Positions 18,246-25,741 of a DNA stretch of 60,856 nucleotides are shown here, piece by piece. Position 1 is the stretch's first letter. The number at the start of each line of letters is the position of its first letter. The notes below the pieces were generated by a model, which was not told where the DNA came from, did no database searches, and saw nothing but the letters and a program-made list of their open reading frames with translations. Origin of the DNA: Paracoccaceae bacterium (GTDB taxonomy: Bacteria; Pseudomonadota; Alphaproteobacteria; Rhodobacterales; Rhodobacteraceae); assembly GCA_016778765.1 (NCBI GenBank), contig JADHOV010000015.1, forward strand, positions 1 through 60,856. Direction: 5' to 3'. The position numbers and the translations under genes are program-made.

Positions 18246-19698
18246 GTCCATCCCAATAGAAACTTTCTTTTTAGATCCAGACGCCGAGGGCACGCTGCAG
18301 GGCCGCATTCAACAAATGATCGCGGAAGGCATCCTATCGGGGCGATTTCAAAAATTTGAAAAATTGCCATCAACGCGGCGCCTTGCGACGCATTTGGGCA
18401 TAAGCCGCATTACCGTTACATTGGCCTATACCGAATTACTGGCCAATGAATACCTGACCTCGAAAGGACGTTCAGGATATTATGTGTCCCCCGAGGCGCC
18501 CGAACCGCCCCAGTTTAAACCGCTGCCTAAATCGGAAGAAAAGGTGGATTGGACACGCGCCATCGCCAAGCATTACTCGGAAACATCCACTTTTGAAAAA
18601 CCCGAAGATTGGGCGCGCTATAAATTTCCCTTCATTTATGGCCAAACCGATCCCTCGCTTTTTGATCACGCAAATTGGCGCGCCTGCGCAATGAAAGCGC
18701 TTGGAGCGAAAGACTTCCCATCTTTAACCGCCGATTACTTTGATCGCGATGATCCCGAGCTTATTGAATTTATCGCCAGGCAAACCTTGCCCCGACGTGG
18801 GATTATTGCAGCTCCAGACGAAATTTTAGTCACCTTGGGCGCGCAAAATGCTTTATGGCTTTCAACCCAAGTGTTGCTCAACCAGCGCCGCAAAGCCGTG
18901 ATCGAAAACCCTTGTTACCCGGCCTTGCGCGATATTCTGTACCAGTCGCGCTGCCATATTTCCGCGGTGGATGTGGATGATTATGGCCTGCCCCCGCATC
19001 GGATCCCAAATGACAGCTCGGTTATATTCACTACCCCAAGCCACCAATGTCCGACAACGGCCACCATGCCATTGCAACGCCGCAAAGCCCTATTGTCCAA
19101 AGCGCAAGCCTTAGACGCTTTAATCATCGAAGATGATTACGAATTCGAAATGTCGTTTTTGACCCCGCCATCTCCAGCCTTGAAATCATTGGATGAAGAT
19201 GGCCGCGTTATTTACGTTGGGTCCTTCTCCAAATCGCTCTTTCCTGGGCTACGGCTTGGATATTTGGTCGGATCTGCGGCTTTTATCCGCGAAGCGCGGG
19301 CGCTGCGTGCCAGCGTTCTGCGCCACCCCCCGGGCCATATTCAAAGAACCGCGGCCTATTTTCTGCGCCTTGGCCATTATGATGCGCTGATCAAACGCAT
19401 GGGAAAAACATATTTACAGCGCAGCAAAGTAATGGAGCAAGCAATCGCAGACCATGGCCTTGAAATTGCCGGGAAAGGCATGCATGGCGGCTCTTCTTTC
19501 TGGATGCGCGCGCCAAATGGATGTGATACCACTGAATTGGCCATTACGCTCAGAAAGCAAAGCGTGTTGATCGAACCAGGGCAAGCTTTTTTTAACGATA
19601 GCACACCACCCAAAAACTATTATCGTTTGGCGTTTTCTTCAATTCCCGCGGATAAAATTAACGCGGGTATCGCAGGAATAGCCGCGATCCTGCGCTAA
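18244..19698 (+). CDS. tauR: Taurine-responsive MocR/GntR-type regulator TauR
   Basis: 484 residues: an N-terminal GntR winged helix (about 15-80, with PSTRRLATHLGISRITVTLAY) fused to a class I aminotransferase-like domain with the PLP lysine retained (Lys330 in GSFSKSLFPGLRLGY). This is the MocR architecture. It lies between tpa and xsc and is inferred to be the activator of both, sensing taurine through a PLP aldimine. A half-site overlaps its start codon, suggesting autoregulation. No strong ribosome binding site is visible upstream of the ATG. Confidence 0.92.
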   Translation: MSIPIETFFLDPDAEGTLQGRIQQMIAEGILSGRFQKFEKLPSTRRLATHLGISRITVTLAYTELLANEYLTSKGRSGYYVSPEAPEPPQFKPLPKSEEKVDWTRAIAKHYSETSTFEKPEDWARYKFPFIYGQTDPSLFDHANWRACAMKALGAKDFPSLTADYFDRDDPELIEFIARQTLPRRGIIAAPDEILVTLGAQNALWLSTQVLLNQRRKAVIENPCYPALRDILYQSRCHISAVDVDDYGLPPHRIPNDSSVIFTTPSHQCPTTATMPLQRRKALLSKAQALDALIIEDDYEFEMSFLTPPSPALKSLDEDGRVIYVGSFSKSLFPGLRLGYLVGSAAFIREARALRASVLRHPPGHIQRTAAYFLRLGHYDALIKRMGKTYLQRSKVMEQAIADHGLEIAGKGMHGGSSFWMRAPNGCDTTELAITLRKQSVLIEPGQAFFNDSTPPKNYYRLAFSSIPADKINAGIAGIAAILR

Positions 19699-19699
19699 T

Positions 19700-19732
19700 C
19701 TGGACCTATTTCGCGCGCCAAACTGGCCCTAA
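19700..19732 (+). promoter_or_regulatory. Candidate TauR operator upstream of xsc
   Basis: Direct repeats CTGGACCTAT (19700-19709) and CTGGCCCTAA (19723-19732), again 23 bp apart from start to start, beginning just after the tauR stop. The first repeat is 121 nt before the xsc ATG, almost the same distance as at tpa. A TATGAT hexamer near 19778 could serve as the -10 element. Confidence 0.78.
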
Positions 19733-19820
19733 CAGTCACGACGACGCCTTTGTAAACAGGCGATGCAAATTATGGCTATGATGCCAGATTCGAAATCGTT
19801 CCCTCAGGAGACCCAGCAAG

Positions 19821-21596
19821 ATGAAAATGACAACCGAAGAAGCCTTTGTAAAAACCCTACAAATGCACGGCATAGAGCACGCATTTGGTATTATCGGCTC
19901 GGCCTTCATGCCCATTTCGGATATTTTCCCCCAAGCAGGTATCTCTTTCTGGGATTGTGCTCACGAAGGTTCAGGCGGCATGATGGCGGATGGCTACACC
20001 CGCGCCTCTGGCAAAATGTCGATGATGATCGCGCAAAATGGCCCCGGTATTACAAATTTCGTAACCGCCGTAAAAACCGCCTATTGGAATCACACGCCTT
20101 TGCTTTTGGTAACGCCGCAAGCCGCCAATAAAACCATCGGGCAAGGTGGGTTTCAGGAAGTGGAGCAGATGGCCCTGTTTGAAGATATGGTGGCCTATCA
20201 AGAAGAAGTACGCGATGCCAGCCGAGTGGCAGAAGTTCTAAACCGGGTGATATTGAACGCCAAGCGCGCCTCTGCACCGGCGCAAATCAACATGCCGCGC
20301 GATTTCTGGACGCAAGTGATTGATATTGATCTGCCCGAAATCGTAAGCTTTGAACGGCCCAATGGCGGCAGCGATGCCATCGCACAGGCAGCAGCGCTTC
20401 TGGATTCAGCTGCGTTTCCGGTGATTTTAAACGGTGCAGGAGTGATTTTGGCAGATGGGATTGAGGCAACCAAAAAGCTTGCCGAGCGCCTCGATGCACC
20501 CGTTTGCGTGGGCTATCAGCATAATGACGCCTTCCCCGGCTCGCACCCTCTTTTCGCAGGCCCGCTCGGGTATAACGGATCAAAAGCCGCGATGGAGCTG
20601 ATTTCAAAAGCGGATGTTGTTTTATGCCTTGGCACCCGCTTGAACCCGTTTTCCACACTGCCGGGATATGGCATTGATTACTGGCCAAAAGACGCAAAAA
20701 TCATTCAGATCGATATCAATGCTGACCGAATCGGATTGACCAAAAAAGTCAGTGTTGGAATTATTGGCGATGCGAAAAAAGTTGCTGAGGGCATTTTTGA
20801 ACAACTTTCGCGATCGGCCGGGGATGCCGGGCGCAGCGAACGCAAAGCCACCATTGCACAAACCAAATCTGCTTGGGCGCAACAACTTTCTAGCATGGAT
20901 CACGAAGAAGATGATCCCGGCACCACATGGAACCAGCGCGCGCGCGCTGCCAAGCCCGATTGGATGAGCCCCCGCATGGCCTGGCGTGCAATCCAAAGCG
21001 CTCTGCCCAAAGATGCTGTGATCAGCTCTGATATCGGCAATAATTGCGCAATCGGAAATGCCTATCCCAGCTTTGAAGACGGCCGTAAATATCTTGCGCC
21101 GGGCTTGTTTGGCCCTTGTGGATACGGGCTTCCTTCAATCGTAGGTGCTAAAATTGGATGTCCAGACGTTCCCGTTGTTGGGTTCTCGGGCGATGGCGCG
21201 TTTGGCATTGCAGTGACCGAGCTAACCGCAATTGGCCGGGGAGAATGGCCCGCCGTCACCATGATCGTTTTCCGGAATTATCAATGGGGCGCGGAAAAGC
21301 GTAACTCAACCTTATGGTACGAAGATAACTTCGTGGGAACCGAGCTTGATACGCAAGTGTCTTATGCCGGCATCGCGCAAGCATGCGGTCTGCAAGGCGT
21401 TCAAGCCCATACGATGGATGAGTTGCGCGACGCATTGAACAAGGCGATTGAGGATCAAATGAAACATGGCAAAACCACCCTGATTGAAGCCATGATCAAC
21501 CAAGAGCTGGGCGAACCGTTCCGCCGCGATGCGATGAAAAAACCGGTTGCGGTTGCGGGCATTAGCGCCTCGGATATGCGACCACAAACCGTCTAA
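19821..21596 (+). CDS. xsc: Sulfoacetaldehyde acetyltransferase
   Basis: 591-residue thiamine diphosphate enzyme that splits sulfoacetaldehyde with phosphate into acetyl phosphate and sulfite. The N-terminal pyrimidine-binding domain has the activating Glu in the CAHEGSGG motif, and the C-terminal domain the ThDP/Mg motif GDGAFGIAVTELTAIG followed by the Xsc-typical FRNYQWGAEKRNS. AGGAG lies 9 nt before the ATG. It is preceded by a TauR-type operator and followed by ackA on the same strand, so its two products have enzymes encoded nearby (AckA/Pta for acetyl phosphate; TauE and SoeABC for sulfite). Confidence 0.96.
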   Translation: MKMTTEEAFVKTLQMHGIEHAFGIIGSAFMPISDIFPQAGISFWDCAHEGSGGMMADGYTRASGKMSMMIAQNGPGITNFVTAVKTAYWNHTPLLLVTPQAANKTIGQGGFQEVEQMALFEDMVAYQEEVRDASRVAEVLNRVILNAKRASAPAQINMPRDFWTQVIDIDLPEIVSFERPNGGSDAIAQAAALLDSAAFPVILNGAGVILADGIEATKKLAERLDAPVCVGYQHNDAFPGSHPLFAGPLGYNGSKAAMELISKADVVLCLGTRLNPFSTLPGYGIDYWPKDAKIIQIDINADRIGLTKKVSVGIIGDAKKVAEGIFEQLSRSAGDAGRSERKATIAQTKSAWAQQLSSMDHEEDDPGTTWNQRARAAKPDWMSPRMAWRAIQSALPKDAVISSDIGNNCAIGNAYPSFEDGRKYLAPGLFGPCGYGLPSIVGAKIGCPDVPVVGFSGDGAFGIAVTELTAIGRGEWPAVTMIVFRNYQWGAEKRNSTLWYEDNFVGTELDTQVSYAGIAQACGLQGVQAHTMDELRDALNKAIEDQMKHGKTTLIEAMINQELGEPFRRDAMKKPVAVAGISASDMRPQTV

Positions 21597-21607
21597 ATCA
21601 AAGGAAA

Positions 21608-21625
21608 CGCCCCCAGCGGGGCGTC
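21608..21625. promoter_or_regulatory. Hairpin between xsc and ackA
   Basis: ACGCCCC (21608-21614) and GGGGCGT (21619-21625) form a 7-bp stem with a 4-nt loop, 11 nt after the xsc stop. It is followed by CTCCGGCC, not a T-run, so full termination is doubtful. It may protect the 3' end or reduce ackA expression relative to xsc. Confidence 0.5.
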
Positions 21626-21719
21626 TCCGGCCTTTGTGATAAAATTTCCGCCGATGGGCTGATTTGGCATGCACCAAATTCCACCGGCGGAGAGCCGTTT
21701 TATTGAGAGGAAGCAGATC

Positions 21720-22880
21720 ATGCCGAAAGCCAAAGACACCGCTTTGATCTTGGTTTTGAACGCGGGTTCTTCTTCGATTAAATTCGCCGTTTTTGATACC
21801 GATCTTCGGCAAGAAATTGGTGGCATTGTTGAAGGGATCGGTGGGGCCTCAACGATTAAGGTCGCCGATCAATCGCGCGCTCTACCCTTCATCGATCACA
21901 AATCGGCGCTCAGCGGTATCTTATCGGCCTTGGCGGAACATCATTACGGTTTAGAGCGATTTTCGGCGGCAGCGCACCGGGTGGTTCACGGCGGGCGCAA
22001 GCTGACCGCACCGGTGCGCCTTACCCCGGATATCCGTGTTGAAATCGGCAATTGCACACCTCTTGCACCTTTGCACAACCCCCATAATCTGGCCGCCATT
22101 AACACCTTGGCCGAACTGGCGCCTGACCTGCCCCAATATGCCAGCTTTGACACCTCGTTCCATGCAAGCAACCCCGAAGTCGCCACGCGCTATGCGATTC
22201 CCCGCATGATCGAAACCAAAGGCATCCGGCGCTACGGGTTTCACGGGCTGTCCTTTTCCTCATTGGTGCGTCAGTTGCCGCATATATCAGGGGAAAAGCT
22301 TCCCTCGCGTTTACTGGCCTTTCATTTGGGCAATGGTGCCAGCCTCTGCGCGATTAAAAACGGCCAGTCTGTTGCCACCACAATGGGATATTCACCGCTC
22401 GATGGCTTGACCATGGGCACCCGCTCAGGCGGGATCGATGCAAATGCGGTTTTGCGCCTGGTGGAAGATAATGGCCTTGAGCGAACCAAAGCGATTCTGA
22501 ACCATGAAAGCGGCTTACTTGGATTGTCGGGCGGCAAATCAGATATGCGCAATTTGATGCTGGATCCAAGCGCTGACAGTGCCTTTGCCATCGAACATTT
22601 CTGCTATTGGTCTTTGCGCCATGCCGGATCCTTAATCGCGGCCATGGAGGGGCTTGATGCGATTGCTTTCACCGGCGGGATTGGTGAAAACGCTCTCGGG
22701 GTCCGCGCGCGTATTTTGCGGGGTTTGGAATGGGCTGGCGTGCGGATGAATCCAGATGCCAATCACAGCCACAAGCCACGCTTGCAGGCGGAAAGTTCAA
22801 AAGTGTCAATATGGGTTGTACCCGCCAGAGAAGAAGAAACCATCGCGGCAGATGCACTGGCGCTGATTCAGGCGCAATAG
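21720..22880 (+). CDS. ackA: Acetate kinase
   Basis: 386 residues from the ATG at 21720 (GAGAGGAAG just upstream). Motifs: NAGSSSIKF at the N-terminus, HRVVHGG, FDTSFH, FHLGNGASLCA and FTGGIGEN, all of the acetate/propionate kinase family. It converts acetyl phosphate and ADP to acetate and ATP, and so can harvest energy from the Xsc product. It lies on the xsc strand but faces the pta gene tail to tail with a 5-bp gap. Confidence 0.94.
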   Translation: MPKAKDTALILVLNAGSSSIKFAVFDTDLRQEIGGIVEGIGGASTIKVADQSRALPFIDHKSALSGILSALAEHHYGLERFSAAAHRVVHGGRKLTAPVRLTPDIRVEIGNCTPLAPLHNPHNLAAINTLAELAPDLPQYASFDTSFHASNPEVATRYAIPRMIETKGIRRYGFHGLSFSSLVRQLPHISGEKLPSRLLAFHLGNGASLCAIKNGQSVATTMGYSPLDGLTMGTRSGGIDANAVLRLVEDNGLERTKAILNHESGLLGLSGGKSDMRNLMLDPSADSAFAIEHFCYWSLRHAGSLIAAMEGLDAIAFTGGIGENALGVRARILRGLEWAGVRMNPDANHSHKPRLQAESSKVSIWVVPAREEETIAADALALIQAQ

Positions 22881-22885
22881 ATGTT

Positions 22886-23737
22886 TTACCCCAGCGCCAC
22901 AGTCACCGCCGTTGCGGCTACAATATCCGACACGCTGGCCCCGCGACTAAGATCACAAACCGGCTTTGAAAACCCTTGTAACATTGGCCCAATCGCCTGC
23001 GCGCCGGCCAGTTCTTGGGCCAATTTATATGCAATATTGCCAGCATTAAGATCGGGAAAAATCAATACATTGGCCTGCCCTTGGCCCAATGATTTTTTCG
23101 CTGCAATCGCAGGGTTTAACGCCGCATCGGCTTGGATTGGGCCCAAGAAACCCGTTTCCTGGGCGGCAGCGGCAACCATATCAACGCTTTCTCCGCTGCC
23201 CGATTTACCCGTTGAAAACGAGAGCAACGCCATATCAACGCGATCTAGCAAAGCCTTAGCCGAGTGTTCAGAAGCACGCGCAATATCCGCCAATTGCCCC
23301 GCATCAGGGGCTAGGTTCACCGCGCAATCGGCAAAAATCATATCGCGGCCATCAGGGAAAAGCATCAGAAAGAATGAAGAAGGCGTGCGCACGCCAGGGC
23401 GCAGCCCGATCACAATGCTGGCCGCTTCAATCACCCGTTTTGTTGGACTGTCAGCGCCAGCCACCATCGCGTCCGCCGCCCCCGAGGCCACCATCGCGGC
23501 AGCTCTAAACAGCGGCTTGGCCAACATGCGCCTCGCAATCGCCTCTTTAAGCCCGCGGCGTTCAACCAAACCCGCGACCATCGCATCGCTTACTGGGCTT
23601 AGTGGAACCGGATCCGCCAGCCCTTTTGCGCGCAGCTGTTGCGCCGCTTCGGCAATCCGCGGATCTTCTATTTCCGGCAACACCACCCGCGCGGCACGCG
23701 CTTTCGCGCGGTCAAATATAATTTCAAGAACCGACAT
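22886..23737 (-). CDS. pta: Phosphate acetyltransferase, compact form
   Basis: 283 residues from the ATG at 23737, which has GGAGGT 4 nt upstream. PTA_PTB family motifs: VVLPEIEDPRI, SGAADAMVAGA, SSFFLMLFPDG, FADCAVNLAPDA, LLSFSTGKSGSGESVD and VLIFPDLNAGNIAYKL. It converts acetyl phosphate plus CoA to acetyl-CoA. It is about 40-50 residues shorter than the usual 320-335, the deletion lying after GLADPVPLS, before residue 50. Catalytic-core motifs are intact. It reads opposite to xsc-ackA and diverges from the citrate synthase gene with only 33 bp between start codons. Confidence 0.92.
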   Translation of the reverse strand: MSVLEIIFDRAKARAARVVLPEIEDPRIAEAAQQLRAKGLADPVPLSPVSDAMVAGLVERRGLKEAIARRMLAKPLFRAAAMVASGAADAMVAGADSPTKRVIEAASIVIGLRPGVRTPSSFFLMLFPDGRDMIFADCAVNLAPDAGQLADIARASEHSAKALLDRVDMALLSFSTGKSGSGESVDMVAAAAQETGFLGPIQADAALNPAIAAKKSLGQGQANVLIFPDLNAGNIAYKLAQELAGAQAIGPMLQGFSKPVCDLSRGASVSDIVAATAVTVALG

Positions 23738-23770
23738 GATGACCTCCATCTGTCGAGCAAGGAGCCTAAA

Positions 23771-24904
23771 ATGAGCACAGACGTCAAGATCAACCGTGGT
23801 TTAAAAAGTATTTATTTTGAAAGATCTGGCGTGAGCCATATTGACGGCGCGAAGGGCGAGCTCAGTTACCGCGGTTATTCGATCCATGATTTGGCCACCA
23901 AATCCACATTTGAAGAGGTCAGCTATCTTTTAATCTATGGGGAATTGCCGACACCGCCCCAACTGGCAGAGTTTGATCATAAATTGAAAGCGGCGCGCCA
24001 ATTGCCCCCCGCAGTATATGACATCATCAAAGCCGCCAGCGCCGGGCACCCGATGGATGTGTTGCGCACCGCCGTTTCAAGCTTGGCCGCGTTAGAGCCC
24101 GACAGCCAAAATGTCAGCGAGGAAGATTTTATCGAAAATGGTATCCGCCTGACCTCACAAGTGCCGATGATCATCGCCGTGCATGAAAATATCCGCAACG
24201 GGCGCCAACCCATCGCGGCAGATCCAACGCTGAGCCACGCCGCCAATTGGTTATGGATGTTGAAGGGGGAAGTGCCGTCTGAAGACGCGGCGAGATTGGC
24301 GGATGTCGATTTCATCCTTCATGCTGAGCATGGCAGCAATGCCAGCAGCTTCGCCGCCCGCGTCACGATCGGAACCGAAGCCAATTTGCATGGCGCCATC
24401 GTCACTGCGCTTTCCACACTGGCGGGGCCGGCGCATGGCGGCGCGGCAGAAGATGTGATGAAAATGGTGCAGGAAATTGGCACGCCTGAGAATGCGGCCG
24501 CTTATGTTAAAGAGAAACGCGGCAAACGTGAGCCGGTGACCGGATTTGGCCACCGCGTTTATCGCGCCGAGGATCCGCGCGCGCGTCACATGCGCGAAGG
24601 TGTGCGTAAATTGGGCGAAGAAATGGGCGCTCCGGAATGGTATGAAATATTGCAAAGCGTGGTTGGCGCGATGAAACCCTATGCACGCCATGGCCTAAAC
24701 GTGAATGTCGATTTCTATTCAGGCGTGATTTACCAGTTGCACGGTATTCCGATGGATCTTTACGTTCCAATTTTCGCCATTGGCCGCATGCCAGGATGGA
24801 TAATCCAATGCGTTGAGCAATTGCGGGGAAATATCTTAATTCGCCCACTTACCTTATATAATGGCCCCGAAATGCGCGACTATGTGAGCCTCGATGATCG
24901 ATAG
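23771..24904 (+). CDS. Citrate synthase / 2-methylcitrate synthase family
   Basis: 377 residues from the ATG at 23771 (AAGGAG 6 nt upstream). Catalytic residues are visible: His187 in HAEHGSN, His222 in GPAHGGA, His261 in GFGHRVY and Asp314 in VNVDFYSG. The length fits the short dimeric class that includes PrpC and Gram-positive type citrate synthases rather than the hexameric GltA of about 430 residues. It condenses acetyl-CoA (or propionyl-CoA) with oxaloacetate. Its place between pta and tauE suggests a role in drawing Pta-derived acetyl-CoA into the TCA cycle. Acyl-CoA preference cannot be read from sequence. Confidence 0.88.
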   Translation: MSTDVKINRGLKSIYFERSGVSHIDGAKGELSYRGYSIHDLATKSTFEEVSYLLIYGELPTPPQLAEFDHKLKAARQLPPAVYDIIKAASAGHPMDVLRTAVSSLAALEPDSQNVSEEDFIENGIRLTSQVPMIIAVHENIRNGRQPIAADPTLSHAANWLWMLKGEVPSEDAARLADVDFILHAEHGSNASSFAARVTIGTEANLHGAIVTALSTLAGPAHGGAAEDVMKMVQEIGTPENAAAYVKEKRGKREPVTGFGHRVYRAEDPRARHMREGVRKLGEEMGAPEWYEILQSVVGAMKPYARHGLNVNVDFYSGVIYQLHGIPMDLYVPIFAIGRMPGWIIQCVEQLRGNILIRPLTLYNGPEMRDYVSLDDR

Positions 24905-24962
24905 AACTTCATCATATCAACGTTTTGAGGGGCTTGCCAGCTTCGTAAGGTCAGACGCTTAG

Positions 24963-25724
24963 ATGTTTGAAACCTTAAGCAGCGCGCTGGCCCTTACAAA
25001 GTCAGATATAATCACGCTGGCGTTGATTTGTTTTGCCGCAGGAGTGGTGCGCGGCTTCTCTGGTTTTGCGCTTTCGGCTGTGGCCATGGCCTCTGCAGCA
25101 AGCTTTATCCCACCAGTCGAATTGATCCCTTTATGTTGGTGGCTGGAAATTGCAGCCAGCGCGCTTTTAATTCGAGGCAATTGGCATAATGCGCGAAAAA
25201 AAACCGTTTTACTGCTTTCAATTGGTACATTGATTGGGCTGCCTTTGGGTCTGGTTCTCACGACAAATGTGCCGGTAGCGCTGTCGCAGAATATCGCCTT
25301 GTTGCTGATCATGGTTCTTGCGACGCTGCTGCTGATGGGTCTGCGCCTTGAAGCTTTGCACAGACCCCTTGGAACGGTTTTTGCTGGAATCGGCGCTGGT
25401 TTGGGCACAGGTTTGGCCAGCGTGGGGGGCATGGTGGTCGCAATTTTCATGCTGTCTTTCAAAGGCTCGCCCGCAACCATGCGCGCAACGGTTATCTTAT
25501 TTTTGCTGCTCAGCAGCGGCCTCAGCGTGGCAAATTATTTTTTATTTGATGTCATGACCCAAATCGCCGTGTTTCGCGGTATATTTTTTATTGTTCCGGC
25601 AATAATCGGGGTGCATCTTGGAACGAAATTCTTTATCCCGAAGTGGGAACATTTTTACCGACCCTTTTGTTTGACTCTGTTGATCATCTTGTCAGGCGCA
25701 GGATTGGTGAGACTCATCGCGTAA
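24963..25724 (+). CDS. tauE: Sulfite exporter TauE/SafE family
   Basis: 253 residues with about eight hydrophobic segments and the family motifs ALICFAAGVVRGFSGFALSA near the N-terminus and GLGTGLASVGGMVVAIFML in the middle. TauE/SafE proteins are inner-membrane exporters proposed for sulfite and sulfoacetate. Context next to xsc and a sulfite-oxidising enzyme supports sulfite as the cargo. The gene ends 17 bp before soeA, so the two are likely one transcript. Only a weak ribosome binding site (AAGGT, 11 nt away) precedes its ATG. Confidence 0.9.
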   Translation: MFETLSSALALTKSDIITLALICFAAGVVRGFSGFALSAVAMASAASFIPPVELIPLCWWLEIAASALLIRGNWHNARKKTVLLLSIGTLIGLPLGLVLTTNVPVALSQNIALLLIMVLATLLLMGLRLEALHRPLGTVFAGIGAGLGTGLASVGGMVVAIFMLSFKGSPATMRATVILFLLLSSGLSVANYFLFDVMTQIAVFRGIFFIVPAIIGVHLGTKFFIPKWEHFYRPFCLTLLIILSGAGLVRLIA

Positions 25725-25741
25725 AATCAGGAAAGCGTCAC

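Noticed and set aside
22881-23774. 297-residue open frame antisense to pta
   Set aside because: Exactly mirrors the pta coding region; composition is rich in Ala, Ser and Ile without motif, a shadow frame.
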